A stretch of 64,000 nucleotides of DNA from Pseudomonas lini (GTDB lineage Bacteria; Pseudomonadota; Gammaproteobacteria; Pseudomonadales; Pseudomonadaceae), in the NCBI RefSeq assembly GCF_964063345.1, contig NZ_OZ061318.1:5084001-5148000 (forward strand). Direction: 5' to 3'. The notes beneath the pieces were generated by a model. It did not search any database. It saw only the letters and a list, made by a program, of their open reading frames with translations, and had not been told where the DNA came from. The translations under genes were made by a program, and so were the position numbers. Below, one piece after another: positions 27,580 through 36,268 of the stretch; positions within the stretch are counted from its first letter, which is position 1, and every line of letters begins with the position of its first letter.

Positions 27580-28368
27580 TTACTCGGCGACCTGCAGCTT
27601 GCGCGACTCGGTGTACACGTAACGCACTTTTTCGTACTCGAACGGCGTGTTCAGCTGGCCGTAGCGGAAGCTGTTCTGATAACGCTTGTCGATGATGCGC
27701 AGCGCCAGGACTTCCGGATGGTTGGAGCTGACTTCGGCAACGTTCAGGAAGTTGATCGCCGATTCGCCGGTGTAATCCACGACCAGGCCTGCGGTGTCAC
27801 GCAGGTTTGAAGGGCCGAGGATCGGCAGCACGAAGTAGGCACCGCCCGGTACGCCGTAGAAGCCCAGGGTCTGGCCGAAGTCTTCGCTCTGGCGCGGCAG
27901 TCCCATGGCGGTGGCCGGGTCCCACAGGCCGGCGACACCGATGGTGGTGTTGAGCAGCAGGCGCGCGGTGGTTTCCATCGAACGCTGCCCCTTGAATTGC
28001 AGCAGGCTGTTCACCAGGTTCGGTACATCGCCGACGTTGTTGAAGAAGTTACTGACGCCGGTGCGCAGGAAGCTTGGGGTGATATAGCGATAGCCGTTGA
28101 CCACGGGCAGGAACACCCATTGGTCGAAACGGTAGTTGAAGTGGTAGACGCGGCGGTTCCACTCTTCCAGCGGGTCGTAGACGTTCAACGCGTTGAGCGT
28201 CGAGCGTTCGAACTCGCGCTGATCCAGCCCCGGGTTGAATTTGAGTTTGCTCAGCGGTTCCTTGAAGCCGTCACTATCGACCACCACAGGTGCATTGGCT
28301 TTGCTGTTGTCGGCGTTGGCGACGCCTGCACAGAGTAACGCTGCGATCAGCAGGGGGTATTTAGCCAC
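27580..28368 (-). CDS. mlaA: MlaA/VacJ family outer-membrane lipid asymmetry protein
   Basis: A 262-aa protein matching MlaA (VYDPLEEWNRRVYHFNYRFD, NNVGDVPNLVNSLLQFKGQR, GVAGLWDPATAMGL, FYGVPGGAYFVLPILGPSNL). MlaA removes misplaced phospholipids from the outer leaflet and passes them to MlaC. The signal sequence (about 1-19) has a cysteine in ALLCAG but no proper lipobox, so it may be cut as a soluble protein rather than acylated. Its ATG overlaps the end of the alpha/beta hydrolase gene by 8 bp. Confidence 0.92.
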   Translation of the reverse strand: MAKYPLLIAALLCAGVANADNSKANAPVVVDSDGFKEPLSKLKFNPGLDQREFERSTLNALNVYDPLEEWNRRVYHFNYRFDQWVFLPVVNGYRYITPSFLRTGVSNFFNNVGDVPNLVNSLLQFKGQRSMETTARLLLNTTIGVAGLWDPATAMGLPRQSEDFGQTLGFYGVPGGAYFVLPILGPSNLRDTAGLVVDYTGESAINFLNVAEVSSNHPEVLALRIIDKRYQNSFRYGQLNTPFEYEKVRYVYTESRKLQVAE

Positions 28369-29659
28369 GGAAAAACTCCAGCATGGCGTCGCTGTTGACG
28401 CGATAGTTGAGGTTGCCGCAATGGCCGCCCAATGGATAAACAGTTAAACGGTCGCCAAAGGTCCGGCGCAGGAACCCCAGGTCGCCAGGGCCGAGGATCA
28501 CGTCGTCGGCGTTGTGCATGACGGCGATTTTCGGGCTGTCGTGCAGGTAGTCCTTGAGCGCATACAGGCTGACCTGATCGATCAATTGCAGCAGGCTGCC
28601 GCCGTCGGTGCGGGCGCGCCACATCGGAATGACCTGTTCGGTCAGGTAGCAGTCGAAGTCGCATTGCAGCGCACGTTTGAGGAACGGCGTGAGGGTGGTG
28701 CCTTCGGTGATCGGGTATTTCGGTGGCGTGATCAGGCCGCGGCGGTTGATCAGGTCCGAGGTGAAGGCGATGTCGGCCGCCGAGAAGCGAAACGAGGTGC
28801 CGATCAGCATCGCCATCTGCTCGTTGCTCAAGTGCTGCTTGGACTGCTGGAAGTCGTAGAGCAGGGCATCGTTGAGGTCGATGTAGCCCTTCTGCTGGAA
28901 GTAACGGGTCAGTTTGTCCAGCACCAACTCATAGAAAGTGGTGGAGTTGTTGATGCCTTTCACCTCTGTCTGTACCAGCTTATCCAGGTTGGTGACTGAG
29001 GTATAGAGATTGACGGGCGGGTTGAGCAACAAGACTTTCTTGAAATTGAAGCTGCGACGGGTTTCATCCAGGTGCGCCACAAAGGCCGCATCCAGAGCGC
29101 CGAGGCTGTAGCCGCTCAGGTAATAATCGGTGACCGGCAGTTTCGGGTTTTGCGCCCGCACGGCCTGCATTACCCGGTACATGTCTTCGGCATCTTCCTT
29201 GGTTATGCCAGGGGTGGCGAAACGCGAGGCGGCGGTCATGAAGTCGAAGCTGGTCGGCGACGACAGCTGCACCACGTGATAGCCGGCCTTGTAATAGAGC
29301 TTTTTCAGGTACTCGTTGAGGGTGCTGTCATAGCGTGCACCCGTGCCGGAGATCAGGAAGATCAATGGTGCCGCCTGATCTTGCGTGGCGATGCGGTAGG
29401 TGAGTTTCTTTACCGGCCAGAAGTTGTCCGGCAGGCTGAATTCACGCTCCGGGCGCAATGTGACGCTGCGATCCTCCTGATTGATATCGTCGTCCAGCGG
29501 CAACTCCGGGCGTAACTCCGGCGGCGTCGTGGCGATGGTCGCCTCGAACGGGTTGGTCAGGGGGTAGCCGTAACTGGCGGCATCAATGTCGGCCGCCAGT
29601 GCGGACGCACTTAAAATCAAGCCGCCAAACAGGGCGGCGAAGCGCAAGGAACGGAGCAT
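28361..29659 (-). CDS. Periplasmic alpha/beta hydrolase-like protein, coupled to mlaA
   Basis: A 432-aa secreted protein (signal peptide cut near residue 22, ASALAAD) with an alpha/beta-hydrolase pattern. The nucleophile elbow is GYSLGA, a candidate acid lies in HNADDVILG, and a candidate histidine in LGGHCGNLNY near the end. Homologues are sometimes mislabelled as serine/threonine kinases; no kinase motifs are visible. Its stop overlaps the mlaA start, so both are probably made together. A lipid substrate is inferred, not shown. Confidence 0.75.
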   Translation of the reverse strand: MLRSLRFAALFGGLILSASALAADIDAASYGYPLTNPFEATIATTPPELRPELPLDDDINQEDRSVTLRPEREFSLPDNFWPVKKLTYRIATQDQAAPLIFLISGTGARYDSTLNEYLKKLYYKAGYHVVQLSSPTSFDFMTAASRFATPGITKEDAEDMYRVMQAVRAQNPKLPVTDYYLSGYSLGALDAAFVAHLDETRRSFNFKKVLLLNPPVNLYTSVTNLDKLVQTEVKGINNSTTFYELVLDKLTRYFQQKGYIDLNDALLYDFQQSKQHLSNEQMAMLIGTSFRFSAADIAFTSDLINRRGLITPPKYPITEGTTLTPFLKRALQCDFDCYLTEQVIPMWRARTDGGSLLQLIDQVSLYALKDYLHDSPKIAVMHNADDVILGPGDLGFLRRTFGDRLTVYPLGGHCGNLNYRVNSDAMLEFFRG

Positions 29660-29882
29660 GACTAGATCCCTTAGAGGAAGGTGCCGAATGAAGTTCGCAG
29701 GCTATGACCACAGCATTTGCGCCAAAGTGCCATGATTGGCACCAAACAGGCCTGATTTCGGAGCAACGGTAGCTGGACGATACACTTTGCAGTGATTGGC
29801 TGGCCAGTTAACTGTTGTTAGCGCTTGCGTAAGGCTGTTGGGAGATTAAGCTGGCCGCCGATTTCGTTTATTGGAGTGTTTC

Positions 29883-30251
29883 ATGTCCCGCCGTCTGCCC
29901 GTGATCCTGTTGCTCGTTCTTCTGCCATTGTGGCTGGCCGCCAGTTATGGCGCGCGTTATGGCTTCATGGAGGATGCTCAGTGGGTCGGCATTTGCGTTG
30001 ACGAGGCCAGTCGCTGGGAATGCCAGATTCGGTCGAACCTGGGCTTGATGATTCATTTCAAGGTGTTGGGCTGGTCGGCAATGGCCGCCGCTGTGCTCGG
30101 TTTCGTGTTGCCGGGGCGAGCAGGGTGGTGGCTGGCGGTGCTGGCGCTGGTGTTCGGGTTTCCGGCGCTGGCGTTGTACACCACCACGTTGGCGGTGTTT
30201 GCGGTGGTGATTGCTGCATTGCGGCTAGTCCGTGCGTCTCGCGTTGCCTGA
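29883..30251 (+). CDS. Small integral membrane protein, unknown
   Basis: A 122-aa protein with about four helices (for example LPVILLLVLLPLWLAAS, WWLAVLALVFGFPALAL, LAVFAVVIAALRLV). Two cysteines lie in the loop GICVDEASRWECQ. The ATG at 29883 follows GGAG; an ATG 12 bases earlier is less likely. It is convergent with the GH17 gene, with a REP pair between them. I do not recognise the family. Confidence 0.7.
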   Translation: MSRRLPVILLLVLLPLWLAASYGARYGFMEDAQWVGICVDEASRWECQIRSNLGLMIHFKVLGWSAMAAAVLGFVLPGRAGWWLAVLALVFGFPALALYTTTLAVFAVVIAALRLVRASRVA

Positions 30252-30259
30252 TAGATTGT

Positions 30260-30352
30260 CATCGCGGGCAAGCCCGCTCCCACAGGGATCTTAGTCGTAC
30301 TCAGATTCTGTATTCGCTGAAGAACCCTGTGGGAGCGGGCTTGCCCGCGATG
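30260..30352. repeat. Inverted REP pair
   Basis: ATCGCGGGCAAGCCCGCTCC near 30261 faces GGAGCGGGCTTGCCCGCGAT ending at 30350. It lies between convergent genes. Confidence 0.85.
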
Positions 30353-30374
30353 AGGCCAGCAGCGGCGCTGAAGA

Positions 30375-31928
30375 TTATCCCTTGCGAACCCGCAAGCTGC
30401 GCCACAACGCCGCTACCATCAACACACTCACCAGCGCCCAACCCCAGGCCTGCTGGTTCTGCAAACCTTCTTGATACAGCTGCGGCGCAATGCCGGCGCC
30501 GATGATGAAGGTCAGCAGGGCGATTTCCCGACGCGGCACACTGACCGGGCGGCACAGGTACACCAGCGCCGGCAGGATGAACGCGACACTCGGGAAGCTG
30601 CGATAACGCGGGTCGAACACCAGTTCCAGCATCATCACCGCCGCGGCAAAACCTGCCGCTGCCAGCCACCAGCCGGCGCGACGTTCCAATGCATTGAAGG
30701 CACGTTCACGCCAGCCGGTGCGAGCGCTCAAAGTCAGCGCGGCATGCGCCAGCACCAACAGATTCAACCCCGTCAGCAAGGCGACCCATAGCCATTCACT
30801 GGCAAACCGGGTGGTGACACGGGCCAGATCGCCCCAGGCGCCGATCGAACAGGCTGCCAATGCGCCGAGCAGTGGCAGCACCAGCGCCGCGCGGGTGCTG
30901 CGAACGCGACCGCCGAGGATCAGCGTGCCGATGAAGATCAAGCCACCCACTATCAGCCATTGCGACCAGTACGGTACGTTCGAAACAGGACCTGCCAGGA
31001 CGCCCTTGTCCTGACGATCAGCGTCGAACAGTCCCCAGTAACCCCCGACCGCACCTTCGCTGGCGCGTTTCCAGGGCTGGTCGAACGCTTCGATCAGGTT
31101 GTAATGCCAGCCTTGCTGCTCGGCCATGATTACAAAGCTGCGAATGAACTTGGCTTCATTGACCCGGCTCGGCAGGGCGGTTTCGCGCTGACGGCCTTCG
31201 CTCGGCCATCCGGTTTCGCCAATCATCACGTCTTTGGGCGCAAATTTGTTACCGAACACCTGACGCACTTCGGCCACATGCTGCAGTGCGGCGTCGATAT
31301 TCGACGGATCGTCTTCCCAGTACGGCAGCAAATGGATGGTCAGGAAGTCTACTGCCGGGGCGATTTCCGGGTGCTTGAGCCAGAATTCCCAGACGTCGGC
31401 GTAAGTCACCGGTTGTTTGACCTGGCTTTTGACTTTGTTAATCAACGTCGCCAACTGTGCGCCGGTGACTTCCTTGCGCAGCAGGGTTTCGTTACCTACG
31501 ATCACTGAGGTCACGACATCGGCGTTGGCATTGGCCGAGGCGATCAGCAGGTCGACCTCCTTGGCAGTGTCCACCGGGTTGCTGTTGACCCAGGCGCCGA
31601 TCATCAGCTTCAAGCCGTGCTTGCGCGCCAGATCGGGGAGGGCCTCAAGGCCGGTCATGGAATAGGTGCGGATGCATTCGAAACGGGTGGTCAGCAGTGC
31701 GAGGTCGGCGTCCATGCGCTCGGGGCGCAGTTTGAATGGCACATCGAACGGCGATTGGTCTTTGTCGAACGGAGTGTAGGAGGCGCATTGCAGCTTGTGT
31801 GTTGCGCTGGCCACGTCCGGCAGGATCACCGGTTTGCCGAGGCCGTACCAGAAGCCGCCGAGGGCAAAAAGCCCCAGCAGGCAGGCAAATAAATAAGCAA
31901 AAAAAGGAAAGCGGGATGTCGCGGGCAT
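30375..31928 (-). CDS. GH17 family membrane-bound beta-glucan enzyme
   Basis: A 517-aa protein with one N-terminal anchor helix (about 8-28), a periplasmic glycoside hydrolase family 17 domain (about 45-320) and seven C-terminal helices. Both GH17 catalytic glutamates are visible: the acid/base in VIVGNETLLRKE and the nucleophile in MIGETGWPSEGRQ. Related proteins (NdvC type) act in cyclic or linear beta-1,3/1,6-glucan synthesis or trimming. The start at 31928 gives MPATSRFPFFAYLF; the frame continues upstream without recognisable protein. Confidence 0.85.
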   Translation of the reverse strand: MPATSRFPFFAYLFACLLGLFALGGFWYGLGKPVILPDVASATHKLQCASYTPFDKDQSPFDVPFKLRPERMDADLALLTTRFECIRTYSMTGLEALPDLARKHGLKLMIGAWVNSNPVDTAKEVDLLIASANANADVVTSVIVGNETLLRKEVTGAQLATLINKVKSQVKQPVTYADVWEFWLKHPEIAPAVDFLTIHLLPYWEDDPSNIDAALQHVAEVRQVFGNKFAPKDVMIGETGWPSEGRQRETALPSRVNEAKFIRSFVIMAEQQGWHYNLIEAFDQPWKRASEGAVGGYWGLFDADRQDKGVLAGPVSNVPYWSQWLIVGGLIFIGTLILGGRVRSTRAALVLPLLGALAACSIGAWGDLARVTTRFASEWLWVALLTGLNLLVLAHAALTLSARTGWRERAFNALERRAGWWLAAAGFAAAVMMLELVFDPRYRSFPSVAFILPALVYLCRPVSVPRREIALLTFIIGAGIAPQLYQEGLQNQQAWGWALVSVLMVAALWRSLRVRKG

Positions 31929-32256
31929 GGTCAGGCCGTCTGGGAACAAAGCCGCGCATGTTACCTGCATTTGTCTCGCGCTTGGTGGCCTGCATAATTT
32001 TGTCATGCAAAGTTCGGGCGGGGTGGCGGATGGATTTGCGGCGGTTGCAATTAATGGCCTTCTGATGTCGTTTCTCGGTGCCTTGAGGTCGCTGGCAGAG
32101 CAGGTCGTCATGGGCGTCAGGTTGATCATCCAAACGTCAGTACTCCGCTGATGTTTGAACGAGTTTGCAGTGAGGCGTGATGGGGGCGCTGTGCACCATA
32201 ACAATACGTTGAGCGGCTCGGCATCCGTCGGGCGCAGCACTTTCGGGGAAGTAACG
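31929..32256. other. Divergent intergenic region, no gene seen
   Basis: A 328-bp gap between the divergent GH17 and betaine-binding genes. Open frames here are extensions of the two genes with no family match. No clear promoter boxes or palindromes were found; promoters for both genes are expected here. Confidence 0.5.
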
Positions 32257-33114
32257 ATGAAGATGCGACGACTCTTGGGCGCAGGTGCCGCTTTGGTGCT
32301 GGCGATCAGTTCTACGATGGCCAGCGCTGAAGGCAAGGCAGTGACGATCGGTTATGTAGACGGCTGGTCGGACAGCGTCGCCACGACCAACGTGGCCGCA
32401 GAAGTGATCCGGCAGAAGCTCGGTTATGACGTGAAACTGCAAGCGGTTGCCACCGGCATCATGTGGCAGGGTGTGGCCACAGGCAAACTCGACGCCATGC
32501 TGTCGGCGTGGCTGCCCGTGACCCACGGTGAATACTGGACGAAGAACAAGGATCAGGTCGTCGATTACGGCCCGAACTTCAAGGATGCAAAAATCGGCCT
32601 GATCGTGCCGGAATACGTCAAGGCCAAGTCTATTGCCGATCTGAAAACAGACGACAGTTTCAAGGGTCGTATCGTCGGTATCGACGCCGGTTCAGGCGTG
32701 ATGCTCAAGACCGATCAGGCCATCAAGGATTACGGTCTGGACAACTACACCCTCAAGGCCAGTTCTGGCGCCGGCATGATTGCCGAGCTGACCCGTGCCG
32801 AGAAGAAAAACGAATCCATTGCCGTCACCGGTTGGGTGCCGCACTGGATGTTCGCCAAGTGGAAACTGCGCTTCCTGGACGACCCGAAAGGCGTTTATGG
32901 CGCGGCTGAAACCGTGAACAGCATCGGTAGCAAAGAGTTGGCGACCAAAGCGCCGGAAGTTGCGAAGTTCCTGAAGAACTTCCAGTGGGCGTCGAAAGAC
33001 GAAATCGGCGAAGTCATGTTGGCGATCCAGGATGGCGCCAAGCCTGAAGCCGCAGCGAAGGATTGGGTGGCTAAACATCCGGATCGCGTTGCAGACTGGA
33101 CCAAAATGATTTGA
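32257..33114 (+). CDS. Glycine betaine/carnitine-type ABC substrate-binding protein
   Basis: A 285-aa secreted binding protein (signal peptide cut after ASA, about 23) of the OpuAC family. It has VTIGYVDGWSDSVATTNVAA, LQAVATGIMWQGVATGKLDA and SAWLPVTHGEYW, with several tryptophans that could form the aromatic box for a quaternary amine. The ATG at 32257 follows GGGGAAGTAACG. No permease or ATPase gene is adjacent, so it probably feeds a transporter encoded elsewhere. Its exact ligand (betaine, carnitine or choline) cannot be read here. Confidence 0.87.
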   Translation: MKMRRLLGAGAALVLAISSTMASAEGKAVTIGYVDGWSDSVATTNVAAEVIRQKLGYDVKLQAVATGIMWQGVATGKLDAMLSAWLPVTHGEYWTKNKDQVVDYGPNFKDAKIGLIVPEYVKAKSIADLKTDDSFKGRIVGIDAGSGVMLKTDQAIKDYGLDNYTLKASSGAGMIAELTRAEKKNESIAVTGWVPHWMFAKWKLRFLDDPKGVYGAAETVNSIGSKELATKAPEVAKFLKNFQWASKDEIGEVMLAIQDGAKPEAAAKDWVAKHPDRVADWTKMI

Positions 33115-33142
33115 CCTGAAGCGTCTAGTCAGCATCTCTCGA

Positions 33143-33180
33143 GGCCCCTTGGCATAAATGCCAAGGGGCCTTTTGCTTTT
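33143..33180 (+). terminator. Rho-independent terminator after the betaine-binding gene
   Basis: Perfect stem GGCCCCTTGGCAT / ATGCCAAGGGGCC with loop AA, then TTTTGCTTTT. Confidence 0.92.
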
Positions 33181-33182
33181 CT

Positions 33183-33250
33183 GTAGGAGCACGGCTTGCC
33201 GGCGAAGGCGCCCTCAAGATCGCTATCGTCGGCAAGCCGTGCTCCTGCAG
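33183..33250. repeat. Short inverted REP-like pair
   Basis: GTAGGAGCACGGCTTGCCGG faces CGGCAAGCCGTGCTCCTGCA. This is a third core variant (ACGGCTTGCCGGCGAA) of the REP type. Confidence 0.75.
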
Positions 33251-33352
33251 AGAGGGGAACCGTCATGTCGTTCTAATACTAAGGTCGTCTGGAACCTGTC
33301 CGGCAGCCGCATAGAGTGGATACCGTTCCAACTAAATCTGTGCTGCGAGGAT

Positions 33353-33360
33353 AAAAACAA
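33353..33360 (+). promoter_or_regulatory. Candidate Crc/Hfq (CA) motif at the yjcH start
   Basis: AAAAACAA fits AANAANAA and lies between the GCGAGG ribosome site and the ATG of the acetate-uptake operon, where Hfq/Crc binding would block translation. Confidence 0.45.
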
Positions 33361-33671
33361 TGAACGACAGCATTTACCTCTCGATTCAAAACAGCTCACG
33401 CTTCAAAGAGCTGGTCAGCAAGAGAGAACGATTCGCCTGGATTCTTTCAGCGATCATGCTTGGGCTGTACTCCGGATTCATCCTTTTGATTGCTTACGGG
33501 CCGCATATTCTGGGCGCGAAAATCAGCCCCGAGTCCTCAATTACCTGGGGCATTCCGATCGGTGTCGGGCTGATCGTTTCGGCCTTTGTCCTGACGGGCA
33601 TCTACGTGCGACGCGCCAATGGCGAATTCGACGACTTGAACAATGCGATTCTCAAGGAGGCTCAGCAATGA
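33360..33671 (+). CDS. yjcH: DUF485 small membrane protein of the acetate uptake operon
   Basis: A 103-aa protein with two helices (about 23-47 and 62-84) and the DUF485 N-terminal pattern [20 protein letters not shown]. In many bacteria it precedes actP. Its exact job is unknown; a partner role for ActP is inferred. The stop overlaps the actP ATG by 4 bp. A ribosome site GCGAGG lies upstream, followed by an A-rich motif. Confidence 0.93.
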   Translation: MNDSIYLSIQNSSRFKELVSKRERFAWILSAIMLGLYSGFILLIAYGPHILGAKISPESSITWGIPIGVGLIVSAFVLTGIYVRRANGEFDDLNNAILKEAQQ

Positions 33672-35326
33672 TCCGGCGTCTTATGGCTCTATTGAGCATC
33701 GCAGCTTTTGCACCTGGCGCCTGGGCGGCTGAAGCCCTGACGGGTGCAGTGCAGAAACAACCGCTCAACGTTTCCGCGATCCTGATGTTCGTGGCATTCG
33801 TGGGTGCGACCCTGTGCATCACTTACTGGGCTTCCAAGAAAAACAACTCGGCCGCCGACTACTATGCGGCGGGCGGCAAGATCACTGGTTTCCAGAACGG
33901 CTTGGCGATTGCCGGTGACTACATGTCCGCGGCGTCCTTCCTGGGTATTTCCGCCCTGGTGTTCACCTCTGGCTACGATGGCCTGATCTACTCGATCGGC
34001 TTCCTGGTGGGCTGGCCGATCATTTTGTTCCTGATCGCCGAGCGCCTGCGTAACCTGGGCAAGTACACCTTTGCCGACGTGGCGTCCTACCGCCTCGGGC
34101 AAACCCAGATTCGCTCGCTGTCCGCTTGCGGTTCGCTGGTGGTGGTGGCGTTCTACCTGATCGCGCAAATGGTGGGTGCCGGCAAGCTGATTCAGCTGCT
34201 GTTCGGTCTCGACTATCATGTTGCGGTGATTCTGGTCGGTATCCTGATGTGCATGTACGTGCTGTTCGGCGGCATGCTGGCGACCACTTGGGTGCAGATC
34301 ATCAAGGCGGTACTGTTGCTGTCCGGTGCCTCGTTCATGGCGCTGATGGTGATGAAGCACGTCAACTTCGACTTCAATGCGCTGTTCTCCGAGGCGATCA
34401 AGGTTCACCCTAAAGGTGAAGCGATCATGAGCCCTGGTGGCCTGGTGAAAGATCCGGTCTCCGCGTTTTCCCTTGGCCTGGCATTGATGTTCGGTACCGC
34501 TGGCCTGCCGCACATTCTGATGCGCTTCTTCACCGTGAGTGACGCTAAAGAAGCTCGCAAGAGCGTGCTGTATGCAACCGGCTTCATTGGCTACTTCTAC
34601 ATCCTGACCTTCATCATCGGCTTTGGCGCGATCTTGCTGGTGAGCACCAACCCGGCCTTCAAAGATGCGGCTGGCGCGCTGTTGGGCGGCAACAACATGG
34701 CGGCGGTGCATTTGGCCAACGCGGTGGGTGGCAGTATTTTCCTGGGCTTCATCTCGGCGGTGGCGTTCGCAACCATCCTGGCGGTGGTGGCTGGTCTGAC
34801 CCTGGCCGGTGCTTCGGCGGTGTCTCATGACCTGTATGCCAGCGTGATCAAGAAGGGCAAGGCCAACGAGAAGGACGAGATCCGTGTCTCGAAAATCACC
34901 ACCATCGCTCTGGCGGTGCTGGCGATCGGCCTGGGCATTCTGTTCGAGAAGCAGAACATCGCATTCATGGTGGGCCTGGCGTTCTCCATCGCGGCGAGCT
35001 GCAACTTCCCGGTGCTGCTGCTTTCGATGTACTGGAAGAAGCTGACGACTCGCGGTGCGATGATCGGCGGCTGGTTGGGTCTGGTCAGTGCTGTTGGCTT
35101 GATGGTGTTGGGGCCAACCATTTGGGTGCAGATCCTGGGTCACGAGAAGGCGATCTTCCCGTATGAATATCCGGCGCTGTTCTCCATGGCCATTGCGTTT
35201 GTCGGGATCTGGTTCTTCTCGATCACCGATAAGTCGGCTGAGGGTGTGAACGAGCGGGCGCTGTTCTTCCCGCAGTTTGTTCGTTCGCAGACCGGGTTGG
35301 GGGCGAGCGGGGCGGTTTCGCACTAA
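33668..35326 (+). CDS. actP: Cation/acetate symporter ActP
   Basis: A 552-aa sodium:solute symporter family protein with a short cleavable signal (about 1-20, cut near AWA) and 13 or so helices. Family signatures include [39 protein letters not shown] and [19 protein letters not shown]. It imports acetate and other short acids. The ATG overlaps the yjcH stop; the longer open frame upstream is not coding. A terminator follows at 35362. Confidence 0.95.
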   Translation: MIRRLMALLSIAAFAPGAWAAEALTGAVQKQPLNVSAILMFVAFVGATLCITYWASKKNNSAADYYAAGGKITGFQNGLAIAGDYMSAASFLGISALVFTSGYDGLIYSIGFLVGWPIILFLIAERLRNLGKYTFADVASYRLGQTQIRSLSACGSLVVVAFYLIAQMVGAGKLIQLLFGLDYHVAVILVGILMCMYVLFGGMLATTWVQIIKAVLLLSGASFMALMVMKHVNFDFNALFSEAIKVHPKGEAIMSPGGLVKDPVSAFSLGLALMFGTAGLPHILMRFFTVSDAKEARKSVLYATGFIGYFYILTFIIGFGAILLVSTNPAFKDAAGALLGGNNMAAVHLANAVGGSIFLGFISAVAFATILAVVAGLTLAGASAVSHDLYASVIKKGKANEKDEIRVSKITTIALAVLAIGLGILFEKQNIAFMVGLAFSIAASCNFPVLLLSMYWKKLTTRGAMIGGWLGLVSAVGLMVLGPTIWVQILGHEKAIFPYEYPALFSMAIAFVGIWFFSITDKSAEGVNERALFFPQFVRSQTGLGASGAVSH

Positions 35327-35361
35327 GGCTTTGAGTTTCTATATATAAGCTGAGCTACACA

Positions 35362-35395
35362 AAATGCCCCGATTGAGAGATCGGGGCATTTTTTA
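35362..35395 (+). terminator. Rho-independent terminator after actP
   Basis: Stem AATGCCCCGAT / ATCGGGGCATT with a six-base loop TGAGAG, then TTTTATT. Confidence 0.9.
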
Positions 35396-35454
35396 TTGGG
35401 CAGTTATCGCACTTTGTATGGCTTTTCCGCAGAGGTGGCCTGCTCTTTGATCGG

Positions 35455-36162
35455 GTACATATCCGTTTCTGCGGTTATAGCGGCTGGCGGTTTCGCTCTT
35501 ACAGCGAGTCCCTTTTCCAAGCGCCGAAAAGGAACCAAAAGGCTTTGCCCCTCCATTCGGTGCCTCGCCTAGGCTCGGCATGCCATAACGAAGGCATTGC
35601 TTCGGGGGCCCGCCGCCATCGGCCATCCATGGCCGGGGGCGGCTACCGCGGCATCCTTGCCGCGGTGCCCTCTGCGCAACGCCTGCGTTCGGCCTCTGGG
35701 AAAGGGGCAACAGATCAAGATCAAAAGCCAAAGAAACCAAAGCAACGGCAACGGCAAGATCAACAGCTTCGCGAGCAAGCCCGCTCCAACAGGGGGTGAT
35801 GTGCATCTGCAAGAGACTGGGCGGCTGACAGGCCGCCATCGCAGCGATGCGGCGACCCGACAAGCCAGCTCCCACAGCACATCCGCTCTGCTTTTCACCA
35901 CTCAACAGGCCGAGCGTTAGCTCGCCTGCAGCTGTTGATGTTGATGCACCGCCCCCTCGAGAGGCCGAGTGGAGGTTCTGCGGCCATGGATGGCCGATGG
36001 CGGCGGGCCCACGGAGCAGGACCGGAGCGAGGGCATGCCGAGCCAGAGCGAGGCACCGAACGACAGGGGCAGAAGCGCTTTGGTTGCTTTCGCGCTTTTC
36101 GAAAGTGACTCGCTGTAAAAGCGAAACCAATAGAAGCCGTTACCGCAGAAACGGATATGTAC
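35455..36162. repeat. Large imperfect inverted-repeat element, about 708 bp
   Basis: The arms at about 35455-35636 and 35981-36162 are inverted and roughly 80% alike by eye. The outer ends are exact for 20 bp (GTACATATCCGTTTCTGCGG), and the inner ends share CCGCCATCGGCCATCCATGG. The 345-bp centre holds one REP half (GCGAGCAAGCCCGCTCCAAC near 35771) and no convincing gene. Short open frames (for example 35393-36130 minus, 35917-36186 minus) have low-complexity products and are not accepted. It fills most of the actP-gltA gap. Confidence 0.75.
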
Positions 36163-36201
36163 ACAACCAAAAAGCCGGGAGGGCACACAAGACCCACAAA
36201 C

Positions 36202-36232
36202 AAAAACGGCCCCTATCTAAATAGAGGCCGTT
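36202..36232 (-). terminator. Rho-independent terminator after gltA
   Basis: On the minus strand, AACGGCCTCTAT / ATAGGGGCCGTT (one G-U pair) with loop TTAG, followed by TTTG. It lies 37 bp past the gltA stop. Confidence 0.85.
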
Positions 36233-36268
36233 CCCGGTACAGCTCAAGACATTATCGCAAGACAGGTC

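Noticed and set aside
33689..35323. Long minus-strand open frame (544 codons) across actP
   Set aside because: Antisense shadow of a certain membrane protein gene; same Q/H/R-rich look as other shadows.
35393..36130. Open frames inside the large inverted repeat (for example 245 aa minus, 89 aa minus)
   Set aside because: The frames follow the inverted arms, so the same residues appear on both sides; there is no ribosome site or known family. Genome annotations often list such frames as hypothetical proteins.
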